Below, piece by piece: positions 1 through 8,115 of a stretch of 64,000 nucleotides of DNA. Source of the stretch: Streptomyces triculaminicus (lineage in GTDB: Bacteria > Actinomycetota > Actinomycetes > Streptomycetales > Streptomycetaceae); assembly GCF_017349075.1 (NCBI RefSeq), contig NZ_JAFMOF010000004.1:558001-622000 (forward strand), read 5' to 3'. The notes under the pieces are model-generated. The model searched no databases and had not been told where the DNA came from. It saw only the letters and a program-made list of their open reading frames with translations. Position numbers and translations under genes: made by a program. The first letter of the stretch is position 1, and the number at the start of each line of letters is the position of its first letter.

Positions 1-1131
1 GAGCTGCGTGAAGGTCCGCCGTGCGCGGTACGACTCCCGGCCGGCACGGCGGAATCACGACGCGCCTGGCTCGTCACCAAGCACGCCGACGTCCAGCAGG
101 CGCTCAAGGATCCACGGCTGAGCGCCGACGAGCTGCTGCCCGACGCCCCGGTGCGCATCCAGGTGCCCCCGGGGCAGCGGCCGAGTTCCTTCCTGCGGAT
201 GGACGATCCCGAGCACTCCAGACTCAGAGGGATGATCGCCACCGAGTTCACCGCCCGCCGGGTGAAGGGGCTGGCCCCCGCGGTGCAGCGGCTGATCGAC
301 GATCTCCTGGACGACCTGGCCGGCCGGCCGCAGCCGACCGATCTGCACGACGCCTTCTCCCGGAAGCTGCCGACGCTGGTCATCGCCCGCCTGCTGGGGG
401 TGCCGGACGAGGACTCCCCCTACTTCATCGAGAAGACGCAGGTCACCATCTCCCAGGGCGACCCGGAGCGTTCGTACGCCGCCTACCAGGACATGACGCG
501 CTACCTGGGCGAGCTGGCCACCCGGAAGCTGACCGAGCCGCAGGACGACCTGATGAGCCGGCTGGCCACCCGGCACCTGGCGACGGGCGCCATCGACCTC
601 GACGAGCTCGTGGGCATCGCCCGGCTCGTCCTGGTCGCCGGCCACGAGACCACCACCAACCAGATCGCCCTGAACATCCTCAGCCTGCTGCGGGACGACG
701 AGCTGCGGGCGAAGGTGCTGGCCGACGACGGCGCGCGCATCCCCCGTTTCATCGAGGAGTCGATGCGCTACTGGTCGATCTCCCAGGACGCCATCGTCCG
801 GCTGGCCGTCGAGGAGTTCGAGCTCGGCGGCGTCACCATGCGCGCGGGCGACGCGGTGGTCATCTCGATCCCGGCGGCCAACCACGACCCCTCGGTCTTC
901 CCCGACCCCGGCCTTCTCGACGTCGACCGCGACACCAGCAAGCACATGCAGTGGGGCAACGGGCCGCACTTCTGCCAGGGCGCCCCGCTGGCACGCCTGG
1001 AGATGGAGCTCGCCCTGCGCGGCCTCTTCGGGCGCTTCCCCGACCTGCGCCTGGCCACGGACGACCCCGACAGCCTGTTCCGCATCGGCACGGTCTTCCA
1101 CGGAGTCAGCCGCCTGCCCGTCACCTGGTGA
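1..1131 (+). CDS. Cytochrome P450, 5' end cut by window edge
   Basis: This is a heme monooxygenase fragment; the reading frame is already open at base 1, so the start codon and probably 20-40 residues lie outside the window. In the 376 visible residues the I-helix motif AGHETTTN lies at about 214-221, the E-x-x-R pair at about 253-256 (EESMRY), and the heme-binding segment WGNGPHFCQG ends with the cysteine ligand at about 325. Bacterial P450s of this class are soluble and take electrons from ferredoxins; no ferredoxin gene is visible here. It ends 97 bp before an exporter gene on the same strand. A tailoring hydroxylation or desaturation of the cluster product is likely but its substrate cannot be read from the sequence. 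Confidence 0.93.
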   Translation, partial: ELREGPPCAVRLPAGTAESRRAWLVTKHADVQQALKDPRLSADELLPDAPVRIQVPPGQRPSSFLRMDDPEHSRLRGMIATEFTARRVKGLAPAVQRLIDDLLDDLAGRPQPTDLHDAFSRKLPTLVIARLLGVPDEDSPYFIEKTQVTISQGDPERSYAAYQDMTRYLGELATRKLTEPQDDLMSRLATRHLATGAIDLDELVGIARLVLVAGHETTTNQIALNILSLLRDDELRAKVLADDGARIPRFIEESMRYWSISQDAIVRLAVEEFELGGVTMRAGDAVVISIPAANHDPSVFPDPGLLDVDRDTSKHMQWGNGPHFCQGAPLARLEMELALRGLFGRFPDLRLATDDPDSLFRIGTVFHGVSRLPVTW

Positions 1132-1228
1132 CCCCCGGCGCCTTCCAGATCTCCCCGCGGCCCGGGCCCTTCCGGCGCGCCACGGGACCGACGAAACCCC
1201 CGGTCGAACCCAGCAGGAGTAACAGCGG

Positions 1229-2683
1229 ATGAGCGCTGACACGTACACGCAACCCGCCGAGACGGCCGTGGAGGAATCCACGACGGCGGCCAAGAGCCCC
1301 TCCTGGGGGGCGCTCGCGGTGGTGATGGTGGGAACCTTCATCACCGTCCTCGACTACTTCATCTCCAACGTCGCCGTGCCCTCCATCCAGAAGGACCTGG
1401 GGGCCAGCTCGGCACAGGGCCAGATGATGATCGTCGGCTACGGCGTGGCCTTCACCGCCGGAATGATCACCGGCGGCAAGATCGGCGACCTCTACGGCCG
1501 CCGCCGGATGTTCGTGCTGGGCCTGGCGCTGTTCACCCTGGCCTCGGCCGGCTGCGGGCTCGCCCCGTCCGCCGAGGTCCTCATCGGGCTGCGGGTCGCC
1601 CAGGGCGCCGCCGCCGCGCTGATGGTCCCGCAGGTGCTGGGCATCATCGGCTCGGTCTACGACGGGCCCAGCCGCGGCAAGGCGTTCACCGTCTACGGCC
1701 TGGTGGTCGGCCAGGCGGCCGTGTTCGGCCAGGTGATCGGCGGCGTGCTGATCACCGCCGACGTGGCGGGCCTGGACTGGCGGTCCATCTTCCTGATCAA
1801 CGTCCCGATCGGCGTGGTGGCCCTGGCCTACGCCACCCGGGTCATCCCCGAGTCCCGGGGTGCGGACGGGGCGCGCCTGGACGGCCTCGGCGCGCTGCTG
1901 ACGACGGCGGCCCTCGTGCTCGTGGTGTACGCGCTGGTGCAGGGCCGCGAGGAGGACTGGCCGGCCTGGAGCTGGGCGTGCCTGGGCGGCGGCGTGGTGC
2001 TGTTCGCCGCGGCTGTGGCCCATTTCCGCCGGCGGGGCGCCCAGGGCCGCAGCCCGCTGATCGACCTCACCCTGTTCCGGGTGCGCAGCTTCTCGGTCGG
2101 CCTGTCCGCCACGCTGTCGTACTTCCTGGCCATGGGCTCGTTCTTCTACCTGCTCGCGCTCTATCTGCAGCAGGGCCGGGGGCTCACACCGCTGGAGTCG
2201 GGCCTGCTGTTCTTCGCGCTCGGCGCGGGCTTCTTCGGCTCCTCGCTGATGTCGCCCAAGATCGGCGCCCGGGTGGGGCAGCAGCTGCCGGCCGTGGGCA
2301 CGCTGACGCTGGCCGTCGGCTATGTGCTGGTGGGGGTGACGGTCGCGGAGTCGGGTGAGAGCACCTCCGTGCTCTGGCTCGTCCCCTCGCTGATCATCGC
2401 CGGCGCCGGCATGGGAATGACCACCGGTCCGCTCACCAACACCGTGCTCTCGGGCATCGACCCCGAGCACGCGGCCTCGGCCTCCGGAGCGCTCAACACG
2501 GCTCAGGAGGGCGGCGCGGCCATCGGCGTCTCGATCGCGGGCACCGTCTTCTTCCCCGCGCTCGGCGCGGCCCTGCCCGGCGACTACCCGCACGCCTTCG
2601 ACATGGCCCTGATCCCGCTGGTGGCCTTCTGCCTGACGTCCGCCGCCCTGATGCAGCTGCTGCGCCGCCGCGCCGCACGCTGA
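1229..2683 (+). CDS. MFS drug exporter, DHA2 (14-TM) family
   Basis: A proton-coupled efflux pump of the EmrB/QacA type, 484 residues, which is the usual size for the 14-helix branch. The first helix contains the family-typical segment around FITVLDYFISNVAVPSI, and the loop 2-3 motif GGKIGDLYGRRR is present near residue 90. The start ATG follows an AGGAG ribosome site. It lies directly after the P450 and is closed by a strong GC hairpin, so the two probably form the end of one transcription unit. The likely role is product export and self-protection. The substrate is unknown. Confidence 0.92.
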   Translation: MSADTYTQPAETAVEESTTAAKSPSWGALAVVMVGTFITVLDYFISNVAVPSIQKDLGASSAQGQMMIVGYGVAFTAGMITGGKIGDLYGRRRMFVLGLALFTLASAGCGLAPSAEVLIGLRVAQGAAAALMVPQVLGIIGSVYDGPSRGKAFTVYGLVVGQAAVFGQVIGGVLITADVAGLDWRSIFLINVPIGVVALAYATRVIPESRGADGARLDGLGALLTTAALVLVVYALVQGREEDWPAWSWACLGGGVVLFAAAVAHFRRRGAQGRSPLIDLTLFRVRSFSVGLSATLSYFLAMGSFFYLLALYLQQGRGLTPLESGLLFFALGAGFFGSSLMSPKIGARVGQQLPAVGTLTLAVGYVLVGVTVAESGESTSVLWLVPSLIIAGAGMGMTTGPLTNTVLSGIDPEHAASASGALNTAQEGGAAIGVSIAGTVFFPALGAALPGDYPHAFDMALIPLVAFCLTSAALMQLLRRRAAR

Positions 2684-2690
2684 CCCCGAG

Positions 2691-2720
2691 GGGGCCCGGC
2701 CGGAGCACCGGCCGGGCCCC
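2691..2720 (+). terminator. GC-rich hairpin after the exporter
   Basis: A perfect 13-bp stem (2691-2703 with 2708-2720) with an AGCA loop begins 8 bp after the exporter stop codon. There is no U-tract, which is common for Streptomyces terminators. Confidence 0.7.
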
Positions 2721-2757
2721 TTCGGCCACGACCCCTGCTACGACCCGGAGGCCCGCC

Positions 2758-3591
2758 ATGCCATTCGTCGGCACAAGGGACGGCACGAGACTCTTCTACA
2801 ACGACTGGGGCACCGGCCGGCCGGTGATCCTGCTCGGTACGGCCATGATGAACTCCCGGATGTGGGAGTTCCAGGCGCCCTACCTCGTACGGCACGGAAT
2901 GCGGTGCGTCACCTACGACCGGCGCGGCTGCGGCCGTTCGGACTGGCCGTGGGACGGCTACGACTACGACACCCTGGCCGACGACCTCGCGGACCTGATG
3001 GAGCACCTGGACCTGCGCGACGCGGCCCTCGTGGGCTACGCGGTGGGCGGCGGCGAGGCGGTGCGCTATCTGACCCGCCACGGCGCGGACCGCGTGGCGC
3101 GGCTGGCGCTCGTCGCCTCGACCACGCCGTTCCTGATGAGGACCGAGGACAACCCCGACGGCCTGGACATCGCCCTCTTCGAGGAGATGGCCGGCGCGAT
3201 GGCCCGGGACCGGGCCGCCTGGATGACCTCCCTCGGCGCGTCGTTCTTCGGCGGCCCGGAGGCCGGCGAGGACGGGCCGGCGGCGGTCTCCCCGGAGCTG
3301 GCCGACTGGATGACGCGCATCGCCCTCGACTCCTCGCCGCGGGCCGCGGCGGAGATCTACCGGACGCTGTTCACCGAGGACCAGCGGGCCGAGGTCGCCA
3401 AGGTGGGCGTGCCCACGCTCGTCGTCCACGGCGACGCCGACGCGGGCGCCCCCTTCCCCCTGTGCGGCCCCAGGACCGCGGACCTCGTCCCGGACAGCGC
3501 CTTCCTCCGCTACGAGGGCGCGGCGCACGGCCTCTTCGCCACGCACGCGGACCGGCTCAACGAGGATCTCCGCACGTTCCTGGCGGCATGA
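2758..3591 (+). CDS. Alpha/beta hydrolase, chloroperoxidase-like, nucleophile serine replaced by alanine
   Basis: The 277-residue protein has the layout of non-heme chloroperoxidase/esterase-type alpha/beta hydrolases: an oxyanion region near LLGTAMM, the strand-helix YDRRGCGRSDWP at about 53-64, an acid turn at HGDADAGAPF and a catalytic-type histidine in GAAHGLF. The nucleophile elbow reads GYAVGGGE with Ala95 where the family has Ser in a G-x-S-x-G motif; the codon is GCG, so this is not one base from a common serine codon by transition. The protein should therefore lack ordinary serine-esterase activity and may act as a lyase, isomerase or binding protein, or be decayed. The ATG follows a GGAGG-like site. 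It stands alone between two terminator hairpins. Confidence 0.88.
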   Translation: MPFVGTRDGTRLFYNDWGTGRPVILLGTAMMNSRMWEFQAPYLVRHGMRCVTYDRRGCGRSDWPWDGYDYDTLADDLADLMEHLDLRDAALVGYAVGGGEAVRYLTRHGADRVARLALVASTTPFLMRTEDNPDGLDIALFEEMAGAMARDRAAWMTSLGASFFGGPEAGEDGPAAVSPELADWMTRIALDSSPRAAAEIYRTLFTEDQRAEVAKVGVPTLVVHGDADAGAPFPLCGPRTADLVPDSAFLRYEGAAHGLFATHADRLNEDLRTFLAA

Positions 3592-3600
3592 CCGCCGAGA

Positions 3601-3629
3601 AGCCCCCGGGGCCCGTGGTCCCGGGGGCT
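3601..3629. terminator. Hairpin between convergent genes
   Basis: A 10-bp stem AGCCCCCGGG/CCCGGGGGCT (3601-3610 with 3620-3629) with a 9-nt loop lies between the hydrolase (plus) and the HAD phosphatase (minus). It can serve both strands. Confidence 0.65.
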
Positions 3630-3659
3630 GCCTCGGCGGACGGCCGTGCCGTCAGCCGG

Positions 3660-4340
3660 TCATCGGCCGGTGGCCGGGGCGAGCCGCTCGGCGTCGGCCA
3701 GCGCCTGCCCGAGCCCGGAGAACTCGCCGACGGCGACGCGGTGTCCGACCTCCATCAGCATCGGCAGGTCGGAGATGTGGTCGCCGTAGCCGAAGCAGTC
3801 CGCCGGGTCGATGTCCGGGTAGCGGGCGAGCAGCTGCCGGACGACCGTGCGCTTGCCCTCCCCGATGACCGGCTCGCCCAGGAGCCGCCCGGTGAAGACG
3901 CGGCCGCAGCGTTCCATGCGGGCGCACAGCACGTGCCGGGCGCCGACCGTCTCGGCCAGGGGCGCCAGCAGCGCCGGTATCGACCCGGAGACCAGGACGA
4001 CGGCGGCACCCTCGGCGCGGTGGCGGTCGAGCCGGACGAGGGTGCCGGCGACGAAGAAGTTCCCGTCCGTCAGGCGTTCGGACAGCCAGCGGCGGCCCCA
4101 GGCCTCGACCTCGGCGGCCGGCTCGCCCCGCCAGGCCCGGTAGTACACGCGGTTGGCCTCCTCACGGGAGACCCCGGCGGCCGTCTCGGCCACCAGCCGC
4201 TCCCGTAACTCCCCGGCCCGGCGGGCGCCCTCGGCGCCGTATCTGACCTCGAGATAGAAGCGGAGAAACTCGAATGGACTCTTGCAGGTGATCAGGGTCT
4301 CGTCCACGTCGCAGAAGACCAGACGCTCAGGTCGTGACAA
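3660..4340 (-). CDS. HAD-superfamily IB phosphatase (SerB-like)
   Basis: A 226-residue soluble phosphatase of the HAD-IB group. The nucleophile motif CDVDETL places the aspartates at residues 11 and 13, motif II is VLVSGS, and the acidic motif GYGDHISDLPML lies near residue 190. The family hydrolyses small phosphate esters such as phosphoserine. Its start ATG overlaps the end of the upstream monooxygenase gene by 14 bp, suggesting translational coupling. Leu45 is encoded by TTA (4206-4208), so translation should depend on the bldA tRNA. In a cluster with a lipid-kinase-like gene it might remove a phosphate from a pathway intermediate, but this is inference. Confidence 0.85.
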   Translation of the reverse strand: MSRPERLVFCDVDETLITCKSPFEFLRFYLEVRYGAEGARRAGELRERLVAETAAGVSREEANRVYYRAWRGEPAAEVEAWGRRWLSERLTDGNFFVAGTLVRLDRHRAEGAAVVLVSGSIPALLAPLAETVGARHVLCARMERCGRVFTGRLLGEPVIGEGKRTVVRQLLARYPDIDPADCFGYGDHISDLPMLMEVGHRVAVGEFSGLGQALADAERLAPATGR

Positions 4341-5505
4341 GGGAGGACTCCTTGGGCTCGGTGAGGACGGCTTCGGCGTAGGCGTTGGCCGCGGCTTCGG
4401 GGTCGAGGACGCCGTGCGCGGCGATGGTGTGCACGTCGCGCCAGCACCGCTGGAGTTCGCCCTCCCCGCTGCGGGCGTGCACGCCGCCGGTCCTGAAGAG
4501 CCGTTCGACGGCCTTGACCAGAAGGTTCGTGGCGGCGGCGGCGTCGCGCCGGTTGCTGGCGACGGTCCGTTCGGTGACGCCGTCGAGGTCCGCGCGCAGG
4601 GCGGCGGACCGCAGCAGGAGCCCGGCGGCCTCGACGTCGCCGGCGGACCGGGCGAGGGTGCGGTGGAGCGCGAGGGTGTCGCGGCCGGACGCGGCGTGGT
4701 CGGCGCGCAGCCGGGCGGCGGCCCAGCGCGACCACACCTCGAGCGCGTGCCGGGCGGCGCCGAGCGCCGACGCGGCGAAGACGATGCCTCCGACGAGCTG
4801 CGCCGGCACGGTGTGGCAGCGGGCGCGGCCCGGCCCGCTCACGCCGTTCATCAGGTCCGCCATCAGGAAGGACCGATGGTCCGGGACGAAGGCGGCGTTG
4901 ACGACGACGGTGTTGCTGCCCGTGGCCCGCAGGCCCGTGCTGTGCCAGGAGTCGCGCACCGTGAAGTCGCTCCGGGGCACGGCGTGGAGGCGGACGGCGG
5001 GCCCGTCGGCGCGGGGATCGCGGGCGGCCAGCAGCGCCCAGTCGGCGAAGTCGACGCCGCTGAGGCACTCCCACTCGCCGCCGAGCGTCCAACCGCCCGG
5101 CACGGGCTCGGCACCGCCCGAGGGGGTCACCGCGGCGGCGATGCGCACGTCGGGGCCCGCGGACCAGAGGTCGTGCTGCCCCTGGGGCGGCAGGTAGGCC
5201 GCGAAGCGGCTGTGGGCGGCCCACAGGGCCGCGCACCAGGCGGCGGACGCGTCCGCGTCGGCGACGCCGGCGACCGCGGTGACCAGGTCGGTGAAGGTTC
5301 CCTCGGTTCCACCCAGGGCGCGGGGCGCGAAGTAGCGGGGGAACCCGGCCTCGGTCAGGAGCCGCACCGTCTCGGGGGCGAGCCGGCGGTCCTCCTCGGC
5401 GCGTGCGGCGTGGGCCGACGCGGAGGCGACGACGTCCGGCGACCAGGCGGCCGGGGCGATGTCGTCCCGACCGGCGCGTCGCGGTGCGTACTGCGAGTGG
5501 AACAT
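4327..5505 (-). CDS. Flavin-dependent monooxygenase, acyl-CoA dehydrogenase fold (VlmH/DszC-like)
   Basis: This 392-residue protein has the acyl-CoA-dehydrogenase fold but looks like the two-component monooxygenase branch (DszC, HsaA and VlmH types): the N-terminal helical domain carries FPRYFAPRALGGTEG, the middle beta domain GGWTLGGEWECLSG and RDSWHSTGLRATGSN, and the C-terminal helices end in a histidine-containing HTIAAHGVLD. Such enzymes use reduced flavin from a partner reductase; one is encoded at 27561. In valanimycin synthesis the enzyme of this fold (VlmH) N-hydroxylates the amine, so this is one of two candidates here. The ATG at 5505 was chosen because AAGGAG lies 8 bp upstream. 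It is divergent from a TetR gene across a possible butyrolactone-receptor site. Confidence 0.82.
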   Translation of the reverse strand: MFHSQYAPRRAGRDDIAPAAWSPDVVASASAHAARAEEDRRLAPETVRLLTEAGFPRYFAPRALGGTEGTFTDLVTAVAGVADADASAAWCAALWAAHSRFAAYLPPQGQHDLWSAGPDVRIAAAVTPSGGAEPVPGGWTLGGEWECLSGVDFADWALLAARDPRADGPAVRLHAVPRSDFTVRDSWHSTGLRATGSNTVVVNAAFVPDHRSFLMADLMNGVSGPGRARCHTVPAQLVGGIVFAASALGAARHALEVWSRWAAARLRADHAASGRDTLALHRTLARSAGDVEAAGLLLRSAALRADLDGVTERTVASNRRDAAAATNLLVKAVERLFRTGGVHARSGEGELQRCWRDVHTIAAHGVLDPEAAANAYAEAVLTEPKESSLVTT

Positions 5506-5531
5506 GTAGTGCGCTCCTTGGCTCAACAACT

Positions 5532-5555
5532 ATAATTCCTTCATGCAGGTATGTT
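5532..5555. promoter_or_regulatory. Imperfect ARE-like palindrome between divergent genes
   Basis: On the minus strand AACATACCTG and AAGGAATTAT flank a 4-bp centre; 6 of 10 arm positions are symmetric. The layout (10-4-10) equals that of the perfect element at 7375-7398 and the ACATACCT arm fits the usual ARE half-site. It sits in the only gap between the monooxygenase (minus) and TetR (plus) genes. Confidence 0.5.
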
Positions 5556-5613
5556 CCTTGCCTGGATCACTGCTCGACGACCATCAGCCCAACTCTCCTC
5601 AAGGAGGCGCGCC

Positions 5614-6207
5614 TTGGCCAGACAAGCGCGGGCCCTGCGCACCTACGACCGGGTCCTCGACGCGGCCGCGAACGAGTTCGCGCAGAACGGTTACGCCCGG
5701 ACCAATCTGCAGAACGTGGCGGACCGGACGGGCCTGACCAAGGGCGCGGTGTACGGACACTTCTCCTCCAAGGAGGAGCTGGCCGCGGTCATCGTGGCCC
5801 ACCTGGACTCGGTCACCGACGATCTGCTGGGAAGCGTCAGGGAGAGCACCGTCCCGGCCTTCGACCGGCTGCGACGCCTGATCCTGTCGCTGGCCGAGCT
5901 GTTCGAGCGGGACATGCGCGTCCGGGCCGCCCTCCGCCTGGCCCTGGAGACGGCGCAGGCCGACGCCAAGCCGCCGCAGATCCTCGACGAGGTACAGGGC
6001 AGGACACGGGCGCTGGTGGACGAGATGCGGAACGAGGGGTGCCTGGACCCGTCACTGCCGGCCGGGGCCGTCGCGGATCTGGTGACCGCCGCCGTCTTCG
6101 GCACGCACTACACGGCCACGGCCTGCGGACAGGAGAACCTGAGCGGCAGGGTGCACGCCATGTGGGAGGTCCTGACCCGTACGGTCATCACGTCCGGGAG
6201 TCGCTGA
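5614..6207 (+). CDS. TetR-family regulator, ArpA/ScbR-like
   Basis: A 197-residue repressor whose N-terminal helix-turn-helix reads TNLQNVADRTGLTKGAVYGHFSSKEELA, split here as TNLQNVADRTGL followed by TKGAVYGHFSSKEEL, closely resembling gamma-butyrolactone receptors and their pseudo-receptor relatives. The TTG at 5614 is preferred over the ATG 63 bp upstream because AAGGAGG lies 6 bp before it and because family members begin with a similar RQARALRTYDR segment. It converges on the afsA-like gene with only 8 bp between stops. It could be a second butyrolactone receptor or a pseudo-receptor sensing the end product; the sequence alone does not decide. Confidence 0.88.
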   Translation: MARQARALRTYDRVLDAAANEFAQNGYARTNLQNVADRTGLTKGAVYGHFSSKEELAAVIVAHLDSVTDDLLGSVRESTVPAFDRLRRLILSLAELFERDMRVRAALRLALETAQADAKPPQILDEVQGRTRALVDEMRNEGCLDPSLPAGAVADLVTAAVFGTHYTATACGQENLSGRVHAMWEVLTRTVITSGSR

Positions 6208-6215
6208 TGCCCGGC

Positions 6216-7307
6216 TCAGTCGGCGGTGCCGCAGAGCAGGACCCGGCTGCCGCCGACCGGAGCCGCGCCCGTCTGCGCACACACCCACGTCAGGGTGGCC
6301 GTGGCCACCGCAGATCCCCCCTGGACCGCCGCGATCCGCATGCGTACCGGATCATCGGGGTCCGCCCCCGGCTCGTACATCTCGGTCACGAGGCGGACCG
6401 GCTCGTCCAGTTCGGCGAAGGCCGCGCAGTCCACCACGGCGCCGGCCAGCGCGTAGGACCGTCCGCCGTCCGCCGGCGATCCGTTCTCGTGCAGGCGGAG
6501 ATAGCCCAGCTGCCGGAAACCCTCCAGGATCACCATGAGCGGCAGATGGTCGGTGGGGTGATCGAAGAGGATCGCGTGGTTGGGGTCCGCCCGCAGCAGC
6601 CACTCGCCGGGCCTCTCCCCCGGCTCGAGCACGCAGTCCTTCGTCCGCAGCCGGCCCACGCTGGGCGCCGGCCCGGTCCGGCGGCGGAGCGGTGGCCGGG
6701 CCGGCGCGGCACCGTCCGGCGGATGCCCCTCACCGGTCTTTCTCGTCAGATTGCGGAGCAGGGAGTAGCTCCGGTCGTCGACCACGAAGGCCGCGATGCT
6801 CCCCCGCCCGCAGACCCGGCCGCCCACCGTCAGCTTCACCTCCAGCCGCATGCCGTACCGGCGTGGCGGGCGGTTGTCCTCCCACGCCCATCTCACATCC
6901 AGCAGTACGGGCAAGGGGGTCCCGCCGACCCTCAGGAGCTCGGGGTCGTAGATCTCGAAGTCCAGGTCACGGCCGACGAAGCGATGGCCGAGCGGGATGC
7001 CGAAGTGCACATGGCCGACGTAGAGCAGGGCCTGACGAATCGTTTCCGCGAACAACATCGGGTCGGCCAGACCGTTGTCGTCGGGATGATAGAGCGCATG
7101 GTCGCGTGGCCACTGGGCCGCGACCACGAAACCGCCGTCACTCTCCCGGACACCGTCGGTGACGAACACCTCCGCCACCGCCGCTCGGTGGACGAGCTGG
7201 CGGGATATAGGCTGTAAGAACGTGAGTTGGGGAGTACCGAGGGGGGCCGTCTCCGGATCGCCGGGAATGCCGACACCCTCCATCGGTACCGCCGAGCGCT
7301 GCTGCAT
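6216..7307 (-). CDS. AfsA-type gamma-butyrolactone synthase (A-factor biosynthesis)
   Basis: The 363-residue product shows the two repeated hotdog-like domains of AfsA/ScbA proteins: the first around residues 35-170 (FLQPISRQLVHRAAVAEVFV, then HFGIPLGHRFVGRD) and the second at about 215-350 (DPNHAILFDHPTDHLPLMV). AfsA condenses a beta-ketoacyl chain with dihydroxyacetone phosphate to begin butyrolactone autoregulator synthesis. The ATG at 7307 follows GGAGGA; the frame stays open 37 codons further upstream through the ARE, which would be unusual. Leu31 is TTA (7215-7217), so expression should require bldA. The gene is divergent from the receptor gene, the standard arrangement for such pairs. 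Confidence 0.93.
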   Translation of the reverse strand: MQQRSAVPMEGVGIPGDPETAPLGTPQLTFLQPISRQLVHRAAVAEVFVTDGVRESDGGFVVAAQWPRDHALYHPDDNGLADPMLFAETIRQALLYVGHVHFGIPLGHRFVGRDLDFEIYDPELLRVGGTPLPVLLDVRWAWEDNRPPRRYGMRLEVKLTVGGRVCGRGSIAAFVVDDRSYSLLRNLTRKTGEGHPPDGAAPARPPLRRRTGPAPSVGRLRTKDCVLEPGERPGEWLLRADPNHAILFDHPTDHLPLMVILEGFRQLGYLRLHENGSPADGGRSYALAGAVVDCAAFAELDEPVRLVTEMYEPGADPDDPVRMRIAAVQGGSAVATATLTWVCAQTGAAPVGGSRVLLCGTAD

Positions 7308-7374
7308 GCTTCCTCCGCCCAGATCGACGTGCGACGCCGTGAAATTCTGTTCGAGGTCTAGGGTGCGCAGAACA

Positions 7375-7398
7375 AATATACCTTTGAGAAGGTATATT
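7375..7398. promoter_or_regulatory. Perfect autoregulatory element (ARE) for a butyrolactone receptor
   Basis: Two perfect 10-bp inverted arms, AATATACCTT at 7375-7384 and AAGGTATATT at 7389-7398, flank TGAG. This matches the known ARE type bound by ArpA/ScbR proteins. It lies between the divergent afsA-like and receptor genes, so binding would repress one or both until the butyrolactone appears. Confidence 0.9.
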
Positions 7399-7455
7399 AC
7401 AAGGAGGGGGTGACACAAAAGTGCAGCAGGTTGTCATAGAGCACAGAGAGGCACC

Positions 7456-8100
7456 ATGAAGACCGATAAGAGTGAGCGAAACGGGCATCCTGGTTCCGTA
7501 TCCACCGACGGAGCCCGGGAGTTGAAGCAGGAGCGGGCCATCCGGACCCGAGGGGTGATCCTCAACGCCGCGGCGTGCGCCTTCGCCGAGCGGGGCTTCC
7601 CCGACGTCACCATCGTCGACATCGCCGACCGGGCCGCCATGACCAAGGGCGCGGTCTACTTCCACTTCGGCAACAAGGAAGCGCTCGCGGTCGCGGTGAC
7701 CGAGGAGTTCTACCGCCGGCTGGCCGAGGTCGTCCGGCCCGCCCTGGACTCCGACCTGCCCCCGCTGGAGAAGGTCACCGGCCTTCTCATGCGCGTCGCC
7801 GTCTCCTTCCGGGACGACCCCGCCATCCAGGCGGGCGCCCGGCTGCAGATCGAACGCCCCTACATCAGCGCCCCGTTGCCCGTGCCGTACGTGAACTTCA
7901 CCCAGCTCCTGGCCGATCTGCTGGGGCAGTGCCAGCAGCAGGCCCAGCTGCCCGAGGGCGCGAAGCCGGAGGCGCTGGCCCGGGTCCTGCGGTCCGCGCT
8001 CTTCGGCGCCCAGCACATCTCCTGGGTGCTGGCGAACCGCGAGGACATCGTCGAGCGGACCGAGGAGATCATCGAGGTCATGCTGCCCGCGGCGCGCTGA
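7456..8100 (+). CDS. Gamma-butyrolactone receptor, TetR family (ArpA/ScbR type)
   Basis: A 214-residue repressor with the helix-turn-helix VDIADRAAMTKGAVYFHF near residues 55-72, followed by NKEALA, and a ligand domain with the aromatic-rich segment YVNFTQLLADLL. Length and motif spacing match ArpA-type receptors. The ATG follows an AGAGAGG site and lies 58 bp from the ARE, so autoregulation is likely. Its neighbours, the afsA-like synthase and the ARE, make the butyrolactone-sensing role well supported. It converges with the MmgE/PrpD-like gene, 15 bp from stop to stop. Confidence 0.93.
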   Translation: MKTDKSERNGHPGSVSTDGARELKQERAIRTRGVILNAAACAFAERGFPDVTIVDIADRAAMTKGAVYFHFGNKEALAVAVTEEFYRRLAEVVRPALDSDLPPLEKVTGLLMRVAVSFRDDPAIQAGARLQIERPYISAPLPVPYVNFTQLLADLLGQCQQQAQLPEGAKPEALARVLRSALFGAQHISWVLANREDIVERTEEIIEVMLPAAR

Positions 8101-8115
8101 GGCGTCGCACCGGCC

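Noticed and set aside
7308..7418. Longer N-terminus of the AfsA-like protein
   Set aside because: It would place the start beyond the ARE palindrome; the ATG at 7307 has a good ribosome site.
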